DNA of 64,000 nt from Chromatiaceae bacterium (lineage in GTDB: Bacteria > Pseudomonadota > Gammaproteobacteria > Chromatiales > Chromatiaceae). Below the pieces are notes generated by a model. The model had not been told where the DNA came from and did not search any database. It worked only from the letters and a program-made list of their open reading frames with translations. Shown here piece after piece: positions 34,001-41,143 of the stretch. Location of the stretch: assembly GCA_024235175.1 (NCBI GenBank), contig JACKMX010000005.1:496001-560000 (forward strand), in the 5' to 3' direction. Each line of letters opens with the position of its first letter. The stretch's first letter is position 1. A program made the translations under genes and the position numbers.

Positions 34001-35574
34001 CGGTCGAGTCCAGGCAACGGCCACTGATCAACTCCTTTGCTTCTGAGGTGGATGCGGTCCGGGAGAAGCTGGCGGCGTTGATCAGAAAGATGCTGGCGGA
34101 TGCGCTGCCGGCGGACGACCTGGATGCGCTGGCGAGCGGATTGGAGAGCGTCGACGGCAGAGAAACCGATCTCTCCAGATTCATCAACGACAGCGAAGGC
34201 GCTATAGCTACCCGGATTGATGCGCTGCGGCTGCGCCGGCTTGTGACTTTGGCCCGGCAACTGCGGGATCTCTCCTGGAAGCTCAGCAGTGGCCGGCAGG
34301 GTTTTGGTCGAGCCGCTCTGGGTCTGGTGCTGAACAGTAACTCTCCTACAGGTTGGGCCGGCGTGTTCCCGGACAATCCCTTCTCGTTGCCGGTTACAGT
34401 GGATTCCAGCGGCGATGCCGCGCAGTTCGGCGCTGGTCTGCTACAGGGTCAACTGCAGCAGTCGCTGGAGGGTTTCGTACTGATGCGCAAGGCACGGCTC
34501 GAACTGGAGAACCCGGCTGATGCGGCGCGCCTCTGGTCCAGTCTGGAACATCTCGATTGGGATCATCTGGAGGCTGAGGAGCGAGCACTCTGTCCGCCGG
34601 TCTTCATCATAGGCAGCAACTCGTTGCTTGCAGGACGTGGACTGGCGCAACTGTCGAGAATCCTGGCGGGTAAGCTGCCGCTCAAGGTGCTACTGTTCAC
34701 CGATCTCGACCTGGGAGTCGCAAGCGGCGCAGACAATGGCATGATGCTGGCACCGATCGAAGATGCCGGATCGGACTTGGCGCTGCTGACACTCTCCAGG
34801 CGCAACAGCTTCAATGCCCAGTGCTCGGTCGGTTTTACCGATCATCTGATGGCGGCAGTGCAAGGTGCGCTGAACTGCTCCGGTCCCGCGCTGATCCAGG
34901 TCCATGCTCCCAGTCCGCAGCGGCACGGCTTTGCTACCGGACAGACCATTGAGCGGGCAAGAAAGGCGGTACAGAGCCGCACCTTTCCGCTGTTCATCTA
35001 CGACCCGCAGGCAGAGGGTGTGTTTGGTTCACGTTTCAGCCTGGAAGGTAATCCCGATCCGACAAAGGGGTGGTTTACAGATGACGACGACAGACCACTG
35101 ACCAGTGCAGGTTGGGCGTTGGGTGAGAAGCGTTTCAGGCAATGGTTCGTTCCACTGGCAGCAGATACGGCGGACGCGCTGCCGTTGGATGAATTTCTCG
35201 CACTTCCGGAGCAGGCACGCGATATCAAAAAGCCATTCGTCCTCAAGTCTGAAGATGGTGGTACTGCACAGCGTTACCAGGTGACGGATCCAATGGTGAG
35301 CATCTGTGAAGAGCGGCTGCAAGCCTGGCGGGCGCTGCAGGAGATTGCCGGTCTGGTGACACCTTTTACCAAGCGCATCGAGCAGCAGGCGCAGGAGGCA
35401 GTGATGGCCATGCACCAGGATGAGTTGCGGAAGATGCAGGCCGAGTACGAAGCTCGTATCGCGAACCTCCAGAAGGAGGTGCTGGAACAATCGCGGGTTG
35501 AGATCAGAGCCCGTTTAATGGCCATGGCGGGCTACGGCTCCAACAGCGGAGAGAGCGCCGATGCACCGCACTGA
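31036..35574 (+). CDS. Giant PFOR-like protein, 1512 aa, catalytic residues lost
   Basis: The layout follows single-chain pyruvate:ferredoxin oxidoreductase: an alpha-like domain (about 30-250), domain II (about 300-430), a gamma-like domain (about 470-640), a two-cluster ferredoxin domain, then a TPP-type domain. Ferredoxin cysteines are complete: C763, C766, C769, C773 and C896, C899, C902, C906, separated by an unusually long insert. The catalytic sites are not kept: the YPITPSS-type loop is replaced (SRAAAVGTGGSIETAA) and the GDG...N TPP motif reads IIGSNSLLAGRG (G1193-S1196). A C-terminal coiled coil (about 1450-1500) follows AWRALQEIAGL. Sitting between rnfB and rnfC, it is probably a non-catalytic electron-transfer or scaffold subunit. 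Confidence 0.88.
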   Translation: MLNFTESSLRLLKRLLGNRSSISGQDKGTLEVVDGSGAVALTEAVISRAAAVGTGGSIETAAVVWRTEQRRRADDRLEHQITTLAAEGPRGSLATAAGLSLSGVRSTVFLSGPEAVCAQDLLADIAGRHLPLVVHVESCATGGSSNMPGTGHEAAHLSAQSGCFLLYAANVQEVVDFTLVARRVAERTLLPGLVFMDGEQTAASFQQAALPSWQLIKAYLGQPDDLLPCSGLAEKLLFGDERRRVPRWHDIDRPVLLGAAQPAGLRGLGKAASRLFLEQDVTAVMSESMALLAERCGRQYAPVSSHRVDDADLLLLAMGAAIETAEAAADQLRAADKLKVGVLGIRVLRPFPKKLISEQLKRVRLVCVLERQDNTALSTDLPLLTELQAAVGHQAQNRTRLLSVRYGMGGLPLRAADLIELCRQAGQLRQSDVYLGMRLDQTNELHPKRQVLLDQLRRNCPNLTERSISAADSETDLTPEDAVCVAVQRISGSFGVGLAQDAADLIWQAGGGELRSRIAQSLVPWGESCSDWFCWAPGKLRDPGDRQLADLTIFTTSVMDPLVPELRLKQKGSLLIENSLEIAHKLPAAIIEQLGRCGGQLFAIDTPIEKSADLRFELLLGAACAILLQQELMETSFRRLMSLRETVLSELPDEQRSHHLHAFKEGFEQLVKIDMASLTPMPISSAAADQTPQAVKRLGNVDDGYDSLPRFWDQTGVLFRNQTTARITPDPYLAINAIPPLSSAFRNFDGLRDALPELDAEACTGCGACWTLCPDGAIGVSLMDPAMLLETGVRMTGSDRLRPILSKLSISMLRRCREKGTPLTTAGELLHDTFDWLLQQSLPENHKQHAAEAKAKLIDALGEIQISLTEALFRVPESKSPGSGNILFLAINPATCKGCGICISNCEPNALTLEKHTPDLLAQAGRSWRIWEELPDTTEKTIELAGSQITMGKAAALLMSKVYRGTLIGGDGAEPGSGERLALRLALTAVESRQRPLINSFASEVDAVREKLAALIRKMLADALPADDLDALASGLESVDGRETDLSRFINDSEGAIATRIDALRLRRLVTLARQLRDLSWKLSSGRQGFGRAALGLVLNSNSPTGWAGVFPDNPFSLPVTVDSSGDAAQFGAGLLQGQLQQSLEGFVLMRKARLELENPADAARLWSSLEHLDWDHLEAEERALCPPVFIIGSNSLLAGRGLAQLSRILAGKLPLKVLLFTDLDLGVASGADNGMMLAPIEDAGSDLALLTLSRRNSFNAQCSVGFTDHLMAAVQGALNCSGPALIQVHAPSPQRHGFATGQTIERARKAVQSRTFPLFIYDPQAEGVFGSRFSLEGNPDPTKGWFTDDDDRPLTSAGWALGEKRFRQWFVPLAADTADALPLDEFLALPEQARDIKKPFVLKSEDGGTAQRYQVTDPMVSICEERLQAWRALQEIAGLVTPFTKRIEQQAQEAVMAMHQDELRKMQAEYEARIANLQKEVLEQSRVEIRARLMAMAGYGSNSGESADAPH

Positions 35575-35604
35575 ACAGGATCAGCCTATGCCATGGAGCC
35601 GTCT

Positions 35605-36945
35605 ATGAAGGTGCTCTCAAAACTGATCGAGTACAGTTTCGCGCACGGCGTGCATCCGCGCGAAAATAAAGAAGCGACGGTATCGCTGCCGATTCAGCGC
35701 ATGCCGTTCGTAAACGAATATGTGATGCCGCTGAATCAACAGCTCGGCGCGCAATGCAAACCGGTGGTCGAGCCAGGAGAACGGGTAGTCCGAGGTCAAC
35801 TGATCGCTGAACCCGGGGCTTTTATCTCCACCAATCTGCACAGCCCGGCGACAGGCTGGGTGCGGGCAATAGACAACCGTCGCTATCCGGGTGGTGTGTT
35901 CGCGAGATCGATCGTGATCGAAGCCGACCCGTACGACAGCCAGCAGCAGCCGAACGCCGCTCGCGACTGGCGCCATCTGACGCCGGAGCAGTTTGTTGCC
36001 GAAATCCAGTTGGCCGGCATAGTCGGTATGGGTGGCGCGGCGTTCCCGGCCCACGCCAAATACTCGATCCCCGAAGGTCAGCGGATTGATCACATCCTGG
36101 TGAACGGTGCCGAGTGCGAGCCATTTCTGACCAATGACCACCGGATGATGGTGGAGCGGCCGGATGCGCTGCTGCTGGGAATAGATATTCTGCTGCACAA
36201 CCTGGGGGCCAAGTCCGCAACCATCGGTGTGGAGACCAACAAGCCAGACGCGATCGATATCCTGCGCGGTCACATCCGGCCGGATCAGCCGATCAAGGTG
36301 GCACCTCTGCGAGTCAAGTACCCTCAGGGCGCCGAAAAGATGCTGATAAAATCGATTTTCGACAAGGAGGTGCCGGCCGGTGGACTGCCCAGGGATCTGG
36401 GCATGGTGGTAAACAACGTCGGCAGCGTACTGGCGATCGCCGACTGGTTTCAATATGGCATGCCGCTGATCGAGCGCGTGGTCACTGTCTCCGGTGATGG
36501 CGTGCGTCAACCATCCAACCTGTTGGTGCCGATCGGCACGCCGCTGCGTGAAGTTCTGAAATTCTGTGACGGATTGAAGGATGATGTGTTTCAGGTTGTG
36601 ATGGGTGGACCGATGATGGGCACCAGTGTTGCCAGTCTTGATGTACCGGTGCTCAAAGGCACTTCCGGCATTCTCGCCTTCCGGCAGCCACAATCGCAGC
36701 GCACCCGTGAATACGCCTGCATCCGCTGTGGCCGCTGCCTGGAGGCCTGCCCCTACTTCCTCAACCCGTCGCGGCTCGCCAAGATGGCGCGCTCGCGTCT
36801 GTATGAGGAGATGCAGCAATACTCGGTAATGGATTGTGTGGAATGTGGTTCCTGTACCTACTCCTGTCCCTCCAATATACCGATAGTGCAGTTGATACGA
36901 ACCGCGAAATCCCAGATACGCCAGTCTGCCGGGAAAGTTGCATGA
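35605..36945 (+). CDS. rnfC: Rnf complex subunit RnfC
   Basis: Encodes 446 aa from the ATG with GGAG six bases upstream; an in-frame ATG at 35593 would add four residues. RnfC binds NADH and FMN and passes electrons to the membrane part. It shows the N-terminal HGVHPRENK, the NAD/FMN-binding IVGMGGAAFPAHAKY, VNGAECEPFLTND and two 4Fe-4S motifs: CIRCGRCLEACPYFLNP and CVECGSCTYSCPSNIP. The length fits compact RnfC proteins, without the long alanine/lysine-rich tail of the E. coli form. It ends with an ATGA overlap with rnfD. Confidence 0.95.
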   Translation: MKVLSKLIEYSFAHGVHPRENKEATVSLPIQRMPFVNEYVMPLNQQLGAQCKPVVEPGERVVRGQLIAEPGAFISTNLHSPATGWVRAIDNRRYPGGVFARSIVIEADPYDSQQQPNAARDWRHLTPEQFVAEIQLAGIVGMGGAAFPAHAKYSIPEGQRIDHILVNGAECEPFLTNDHRMMVERPDALLLGIDILLHNLGAKSATIGVETNKPDAIDILRGHIRPDQPIKVAPLRVKYPQGAEKMLIKSIFDKEVPAGGLPRDLGMVVNNVGSVLAIADWFQYGMPLIERVVTVSGDGVRQPSNLLVPIGTPLREVLKFCDGLKDDVFQVVMGGPMMGTSVASLDVPVLKGTSGILAFRQPQSQRTREYACIRCGRCLEACPYFLNPSRLAKMARSRLYEEMQQYSVMDCVECGSCTYSCPSNIPIVQLIRTAKSQIRQSAGKVA

Positions 36946-37961
36946 AATTAAGAGAGAACAGACTGCAGCTGCAGGCTGCCCCGCTGCTGCAGCAGTCGAT
37001 GACTACCGGTCAGACCATGCGCGATGTGCTGCTGGCGCTGTTGCCGGCCACCCTTGCCGGCCTCTGGTATTTCGGCTTGGGCGCGCTGCTGGTGCTGTTT
37101 GCCAGCATTGCCGGTGCGATGCTGACCGAGTGGCTCTTCTCGCCAGTCGATAAGCGTGCCGAACGTTTGAACGATCAAACAGCTCTGCTGACCGGACTGC
37201 TGCTCGGGCTGACATTACCCCCTGCCCTGCCGATGTGGATGGCCTTCATCGGCGGCGCGGTCGCTATCGGTTTGGGGAAACTGATCTGGGGAGGCATGGG
37301 GCAGAACCTGTTCAATCCGGCATTGGTTGGCCGCGCCTTCCTGCTGGCCACCTTCCCAATCGCAATGACCACCTGGAGTCCGCAGTCGGGACCGGCGGAG
37401 TTCTTTCAGATCGACGCGAGCGTACTGGCTGCGCCTTTCATGCATTCGGGCTATGACGGTGTCACCGCAGCGACACCCCTCGGATCGATGAAGTTCGAAC
37501 ATCAGTCAACCGGACTCTGGGCACTGGTCAGTGGCAACACCTCAGGCTGCATCGGCGAAACCAGCGGACTGCTGCTGCTGCTTGGCGCCTTCTACCTGCT
37601 GCTGCGCCGAGATCTTGACTGGCGCATCCCCACCGGCATCCTCGGCTCGGCCGCACTTTTCTCGACGGTTCTCTATTTTGTCAATTCGGCGCACTATCCC
37701 GGCCCGTTGTTCACCATCTTCTCCGGGGGAATGCTGCTTGGCGCCCTGTTCATGGCGACCGACCCGGTCACCTCACCATTGACGCCAAGAGGCACCTGGA
37801 TATTTGCCGTTGGCATAGGCGTGCTGGTGGTACTTATCCGCGCTTACGGTGGCTTTCCGGAGGGGGTCATGTACGCGATTCTGCTGATGAACGCAGCCAC
37901 ACCGTTGATCGACCGCTATACCCAGCCACGCGTTTTTGGCAAAGGGATCAAAAACCCATGA
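36942..37961 (+). CDS. rnfD: Rnf complex subunit RnfD
   Basis: Encodes 339 aa from the ATG overlapping the rnfC stop. This integral membrane subunit carries covalent FMN. Many hydrophobic helices are visible (VLLALLPATLAGLWYFGLG; LLVLFASIAGAMLTEWLF; TGLLLGLTLPPALPMWM). The flavin-attachment region reads DGVTAATPL, with T178 the likely acceptor threonine. A longer in-frame start upstream would overlap rnfC extensively and is rejected. The next gene, rnfG, overlaps by four bases. Confidence 0.95.
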   Translation: MKLRENRLQLQAAPLLQQSMTTGQTMRDVLLALLPATLAGLWYFGLGALLVLFASIAGAMLTEWLFSPVDKRAERLNDQTALLTGLLLGLTLPPALPMWMAFIGGAVAIGLGKLIWGGMGQNLFNPALVGRAFLLATFPIAMTTWSPQSGPAEFFQIDASVLAAPFMHSGYDGVTAATPLGSMKFEHQSTGLWALVSGNTSGCIGETSGLLLLLGAFYLLLRRDLDWRIPTGILGSAALFSTVLYFVNSAHYPGPLFTIFSGGMLLGALFMATDPVTSPLTPRGTWIFAVGIGVLVVLIRAYGGFPEGVMYAILLMNAATPLIDRYTQPRVFGKGIKNP

Positions 37962-38614
37962 GCAGAAGCCAGAACGTCAGCATCGGCAAGAGTGACCCGG
38001 GATCGGCGAAGTTGGTCGCGACACTCAGCTTCGCCGGTCTGCTCTCGGGTCTGATCATCGTGCTGGCATATGAATCGACACTGCCTACGATCACCGCGTA
38101 CAAAGCGAGGGTGATGAAGGAGGCGGTATTCAAGGTGCTGCCCGGTGTCAGTCGCATGCAGCGCCTGGTCTATAGAAATGGCGCGCTGAACGCTTCAGAG
38201 CAGGTGCGCAAGGACGATGAGGAGATCTTCAGCGGCTATGACGCCTCCGGTCAGCTGGTCGGGTATGCAATTCCCGGTGCCGGTCCCGGGTTCCAGGACA
38301 CCATTCGTCTGCTGTACGGATATATTCCGGAGAAGCGGGAGATCACCGGCATGGAGATTCTGGAGAGCCGCGAAACCCCCGGGCTTGGCGACAAGATCTA
38401 TAAAGATCCGGCTTTTGTCGCCAACTTCGATTCTCTCTCCGTTGATCCGGAGATCCGCGCCGTGAAGAAGGGTAAGCGCTCGGCAGCCAATGAGATCGAT
38501 GCGATCACCGGTGCCACCATCTCGTCGAAAGCGGTCGTGCGCATCATCAACGAGGCCAATCGACTCTGGCTGCCGCGAATTGAGCAGGCAGTAAAGCCGG
38601 ACGGAAAAGGATAA
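37958..38614 (+). CDS. rnfG: Rnf complex subunit RnfG
   Basis: Encodes 218 aa. RnfG is a periplasm-facing flavoprotein subunit. An N-terminal membrane helix (TLSFAGLLSGLIIVLAYE) is followed by the FMN-binding domain. The flavinylation motif is intact in DAITGATISSKAVVRI near residue 185-200. Other conserved pieces are GYAIPGAGPGFQDTI and ESRETPGLGDKI. The start overlaps rnfD as ATGA. Confidence 0.95.
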   Translation: MSRSQNVSIGKSDPGSAKLVATLSFAGLLSGLIIVLAYESTLPTITAYKARVMKEAVFKVLPGVSRMQRLVYRNGALNASEQVRKDDEEIFSGYDASGQLVGYAIPGAGPGFQDTIRLLYGYIPEKREITGMEILESRETPGLGDKIYKDPAFVANFDSLSVDPEIRAVKKGKRSAANEIDAITGATISSKAVVRIINEANRLWLPRIEQAVKPDGKG

Positions 38615-38617
38615 GCC

Positions 38618-39268
38618 ATGGCAAAGCGTAAAGAGGATCTGCAGCAGGAGTTCATCAAGGGACTCTGGCGCGACAATCCTGTGTTCGTTCAGGTGCTCGG
38701 CATGTGCCCCATGCTGGCAGTCACTAATAGCGCCGTAAATGCCGTGGCGATGGGGACTGCCACCTTCTTCGTTCTGGTCGGCTCAAGTTTCCTGGTCTCA
38801 TCGCTGCGCCGCTGGATACCAAAGCAAGTGCGCATCTCCACCTACATTATCATCATCGCAACCTTCGTCACAGTTACCGATTTCACGCTCGAAGCGCTGG
38901 TGCCGAAGATCCACAAGGAGCTGGGCGCGTTCATTCCGTTGATCGTTGTCAACTGCATGATTCTCGGCCGGCAGGAGGCATTCGCCTCCAGAAATACAGT
39001 GCGCATGGCGGTGATGGATGCGCTGGGTATGGCCGCCGGCTTCCTGTTCGCGCTGCTGTCGCTGGGAGCGGTGCGCGAGATACTCGGCGAAGGGAAGCTG
39101 TTTGGATTCTCTCTTTTTGGCCCGGATTTTGAACCCTGGGTAATCATGATTCTGCCGCCAGGAGGATTCCTCACGTTGGGTCTGATACTACTCTTTTTCA
39201 GCTGGATCAAACAGCGCAAACAGCGGCTCGAACAGCGGCTGGCACAGCTGGAGAGTGAAACGCGATGA
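38618..39268 (+). CDS. rnfE: Rnf complex subunit RnfE
   Basis: Encodes 216 aa. This membrane subunit pairs with RnfA around a 2Fe-2S cluster in the middle of the membrane. Conserved cysteine motifs VLGMCPMLAVTNS (about residue 28) and IVVNCMILGRQEAFAS (about 112) are both present. Several helices span the chain, with a charged C-terminal tail. The start lies three bases after rnfG and the end overlaps rnfA by four bases. Confidence 0.95.
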   Translation: MAKRKEDLQQEFIKGLWRDNPVFVQVLGMCPMLAVTNSAVNAVAMGTATFFVLVGSSFLVSSLRRWIPKQVRISTYIIIIATFVTVTDFTLEALVPKIHKELGAFIPLIVVNCMILGRQEAFASRNTVRMAVMDALGMAAGFLFALLSLGAVREILGEGKLFGFSLFGPDFEPWVIMILPPGGFLTLGLILLFFSWIKQRKQRLEQRLAQLESETR

Positions 39269-39843
39269 ACGAACTGTTGTGGATATTTGTCAGCGCGTTG
39301 CTGATCAACAACTTCGTGCTCTCCTACTTTCTCGGTCTGTGCCCGTTCCTGGGCGTCTCGGGCCGTCTCGACACCGCGTTCCGGTTGGGGCTGGCCACCA
39401 TCTTTGTGATGTTGATCACCGCGCTGTGCAGCTGGTTTCTGAACACCTATGTATTGGTTCATGCGCCTTATTTGCGGCTGATCAGTTTTATCGTTGTAAT
39501 CGCCAGTACGGTACAGTTCATCGAGATGGTGATTAAGAAACTGAGCCCGGCGCTGTTCAAAGCACTGGGCATTTTCCTGCCGCTGATCACGACCAACTGC
39601 GCCATCCTGGGTCTGGCGATTTTCGCCACCAATCGCGGCTATGGACTGGCGGAGGGGCTGGTGTTCGCCTTGGGCGCTGGGGCTGGGTTTACGCTTGCAC
39701 TGGTGTTGATGGCGGGGATACGGGAGGAGGTGGAACTGTCAGATGTTCCTGCACTTTTGAAGGGAACCGCCATGAACCTGATCATCGCTGGTATCCTGTC
39801 AATGGCCTTTATGGGATTTGCCGGCCTGTTCAGTTCGACCTGA
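39265..39843 (+). CDS. rnfA: Rnf complex subunit RnfA
   Basis: Encodes 192 aa, the standard length. This six-helix membrane subunit is homologous to RnfE and NqrE. Cysteine motifs SYFLGLCPFLGVSG (about residue 25) and PLITTNCAILGLAIF (about 113) are intact. It completes the set B, C, D, G, E, A. The operon continues with a small cysteine-rich membrane protein. Confidence 0.95.
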   Translation: MNELLWIFVSALLINNFVLSYFLGLCPFLGVSGRLDTAFRLGLATIFVMLITALCSWFLNTYVLVHAPYLRLISFIVVIASTVQFIEMVIKKLSPALFKALGIFLPLITTNCAILGLAIFATNRGYGLAEGLVFALGAGAGFTLALVLMAGIREEVELSDVPALLKGTAMNLIIAGILSMAFMGFAGLFSST

Positions 39844-39865
39844 ATGGTACTACAATCTTACTGTC

Positions 39866-40024
39866 ATGCTTACTTATCTGACGGCCATTCTGGGACTGGG
39901 AGTACTCTGCGGCGTCTGGGTGCTGTTGCAGCACTCGCTCGGAAGACTGGACCCGGAGCCCGATGATGAACCGCCACCAAGCCGGTGCAGTGGGTGTGGT
40001 GGTTGTGAAAGATCGGGATCCTAG
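39866..40024 (+). CDS. Small membrane protein with C-terminal Cys cluster (NqrM-like candidate)
   Basis: Encodes 52 aa. One N-terminal membrane helix (YLTAILGLGVLCGVWVLLQH) is followed by an acidic proline-rich linker and a C-terminal CSGCGGCE motif. This layout resembles NqrM (DUF539), a small iron-handling membrane protein needed to mature the buried Fe-S cluster of Na+-NQR, whose NqrD/NqrE subunits are homologues of RnfE/RnfA. It starts 22 bases after rnfA in the same direction. The NqrM-like role is inferred from layout and position, not from clear sequence identity. Confidence 0.65.
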   Translation: MLTYLTAILGLGVLCGVWVLLQHSLGRLDPEPDDEPPPSRCSGCGGCERSGS

Positions 40025-41143
40025 TTGATCACCCGGAAGTTTAAAGGCAATCCATTGCTTGAGGCGCGATGCCCTTCGGTTTTTACGCAATTCGTTTACA
40101 CTGCATTGCTGCTCTCGGGATGCGCCACCACTCCGACCGGCACCATCCAAACGGATGTGATTCCTACATTGCATGGTAGACAGGTTCAGATCACGCGCGT
40201 GTCACTGCCCCTTTCTGCTCCCGGTCACGGAAATGTACAAGCTGCGGCCGAATCTGTCTGGGCAACCGAGCCCAGCCCCTTAGGGCGACACAAAAACATT
40301 AGAGTCGATACCACTACCTACCAGGTGACGGAGCTCTCCCGGCCATGGACCGCCGGAGTCGCCGACCTATTGGTCGACGGGAACTCGTTATGGCTTTCTG
40401 ATGGCATGACAAAACTCACCGGCCGCGGTGAACTCTACCGCATCGATCCGGCCACCAATCAGACACTCGCCGTCATCAAGGATGCAGGGAGCCCTTTTGC
40501 CAATGGTGATGGAATGATCTGGGCATATAACCTGCGAACAAGCGTTGTGAGCGGGATCGACCCTTCAGACAACCAGGTGCACACGCAACTGGTCACGACA
40601 GGTTCATCGGGTGCTGCTGATTTTGCATTTGGTGCAGGTGATATCTGGCAGTATGTCCGTAGTGATGGTGTCAATTCAGTACGCCGGATCGATCCAGATT
40701 CGAGAGAGACCGTCGCCGAGATATCCGTTGCGCTCCATCATACAACTGATCGGCTTCGCTTCGTCGCCGGGGCCGTCTGGATTCTGGGTGAACTTGCACA
40801 GGCACGAAACAGGTTTTTGCCGGTTGCCGTACGCATAGATGCGGAAAGCAATCTCGTTGCCGAGACCATACCTCTGGAGAGGTCCCTGACAGTATGCGCG
40901 GTGCATGCAAACCCAATGACACCGGTACTCTGGGATGGTGGGCTCTGGATTTCAACTTTCTGCTCGAATATTCATAGGGTTCCGGGTGTTCTGCTGAAAA
41001 TAGACCTGCAGACAAACAAGATCAACGACGAGATCATCCTGTCTACGTTGAAAGGTCATCCCGGCGGCCAGCCTGCACTGGCAGCCGAAGCGGACTCTGT
41101 ATGGGGATTCGACGGTCGCTCTGCGATTAAGTTCTATTTTTAG
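40025..41143 (+). CDS. Lipoprotein with beta-propeller-like repeats
   Basis: Encodes up to 372 aa from a TTG start; the exact start is uncertain (another in-frame TTG lies ten codons later). The signal region ends in a lipobox, TALLLSGCATT, so the protein is probably an outer-membrane or periplasmic lipoprotein. The mature part has recurring YVTN/propeller-like units: ESVWATEPSPLG, NSLWLSDGMTKL with LYRIDPATNQTLAVI, DGMIWAYNL, DIWQYVRS with VRRIDPDSRETVAEI, GGLWISTF with LLKIDLQTNKI and DSVWGFDG. No catalytic residues are apparent. It immediately follows the rnf cluster but looks unrelated. It converges with the MFS gene, with a 17-base overlap. Confidence 0.75.
   Translation: MITRKFKGNPLLEARCPSVFTQFVYTALLLSGCATTPTGTIQTDVIPTLHGRQVQITRVSLPLSAPGHGNVQAAAESVWATEPSPLGRHKNIRVDTTTYQVTELSRPWTAGVADLLVDGNSLWLSDGMTKLTGRGELYRIDPATNQTLAVIKDAGSPFANGDGMIWAYNLRTSVVSGIDPSDNQVHTQLVTTGSSGAADFAFGAGDIWQYVRSDGVNSVRRIDPDSRETVAEISVALHHTTDRLRFVAGAVWILGELAQARNRFLPVAVRIDAESNLVAETIPLERSLTVCAVHANPMTPVLWDGGLWISTFCSNIHRVPGVLLKIDLQTNKINDEIILSTLKGHPGGQPALAAEADSVWGFDGRSAIKFYF

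Noticed and set aside
31036..35574. Functional pyruvate:ferredoxin oxidoreductase (NifJ)
   Set aside because: The domain order fits, but TPP-binding and substrate residues are replaced.
35617..36819. 400-codon minus-strand open frame
   Set aside because: It lies wholly antisense to rnfC, has no recognisable motif, and rnfC shows complete family motifs.
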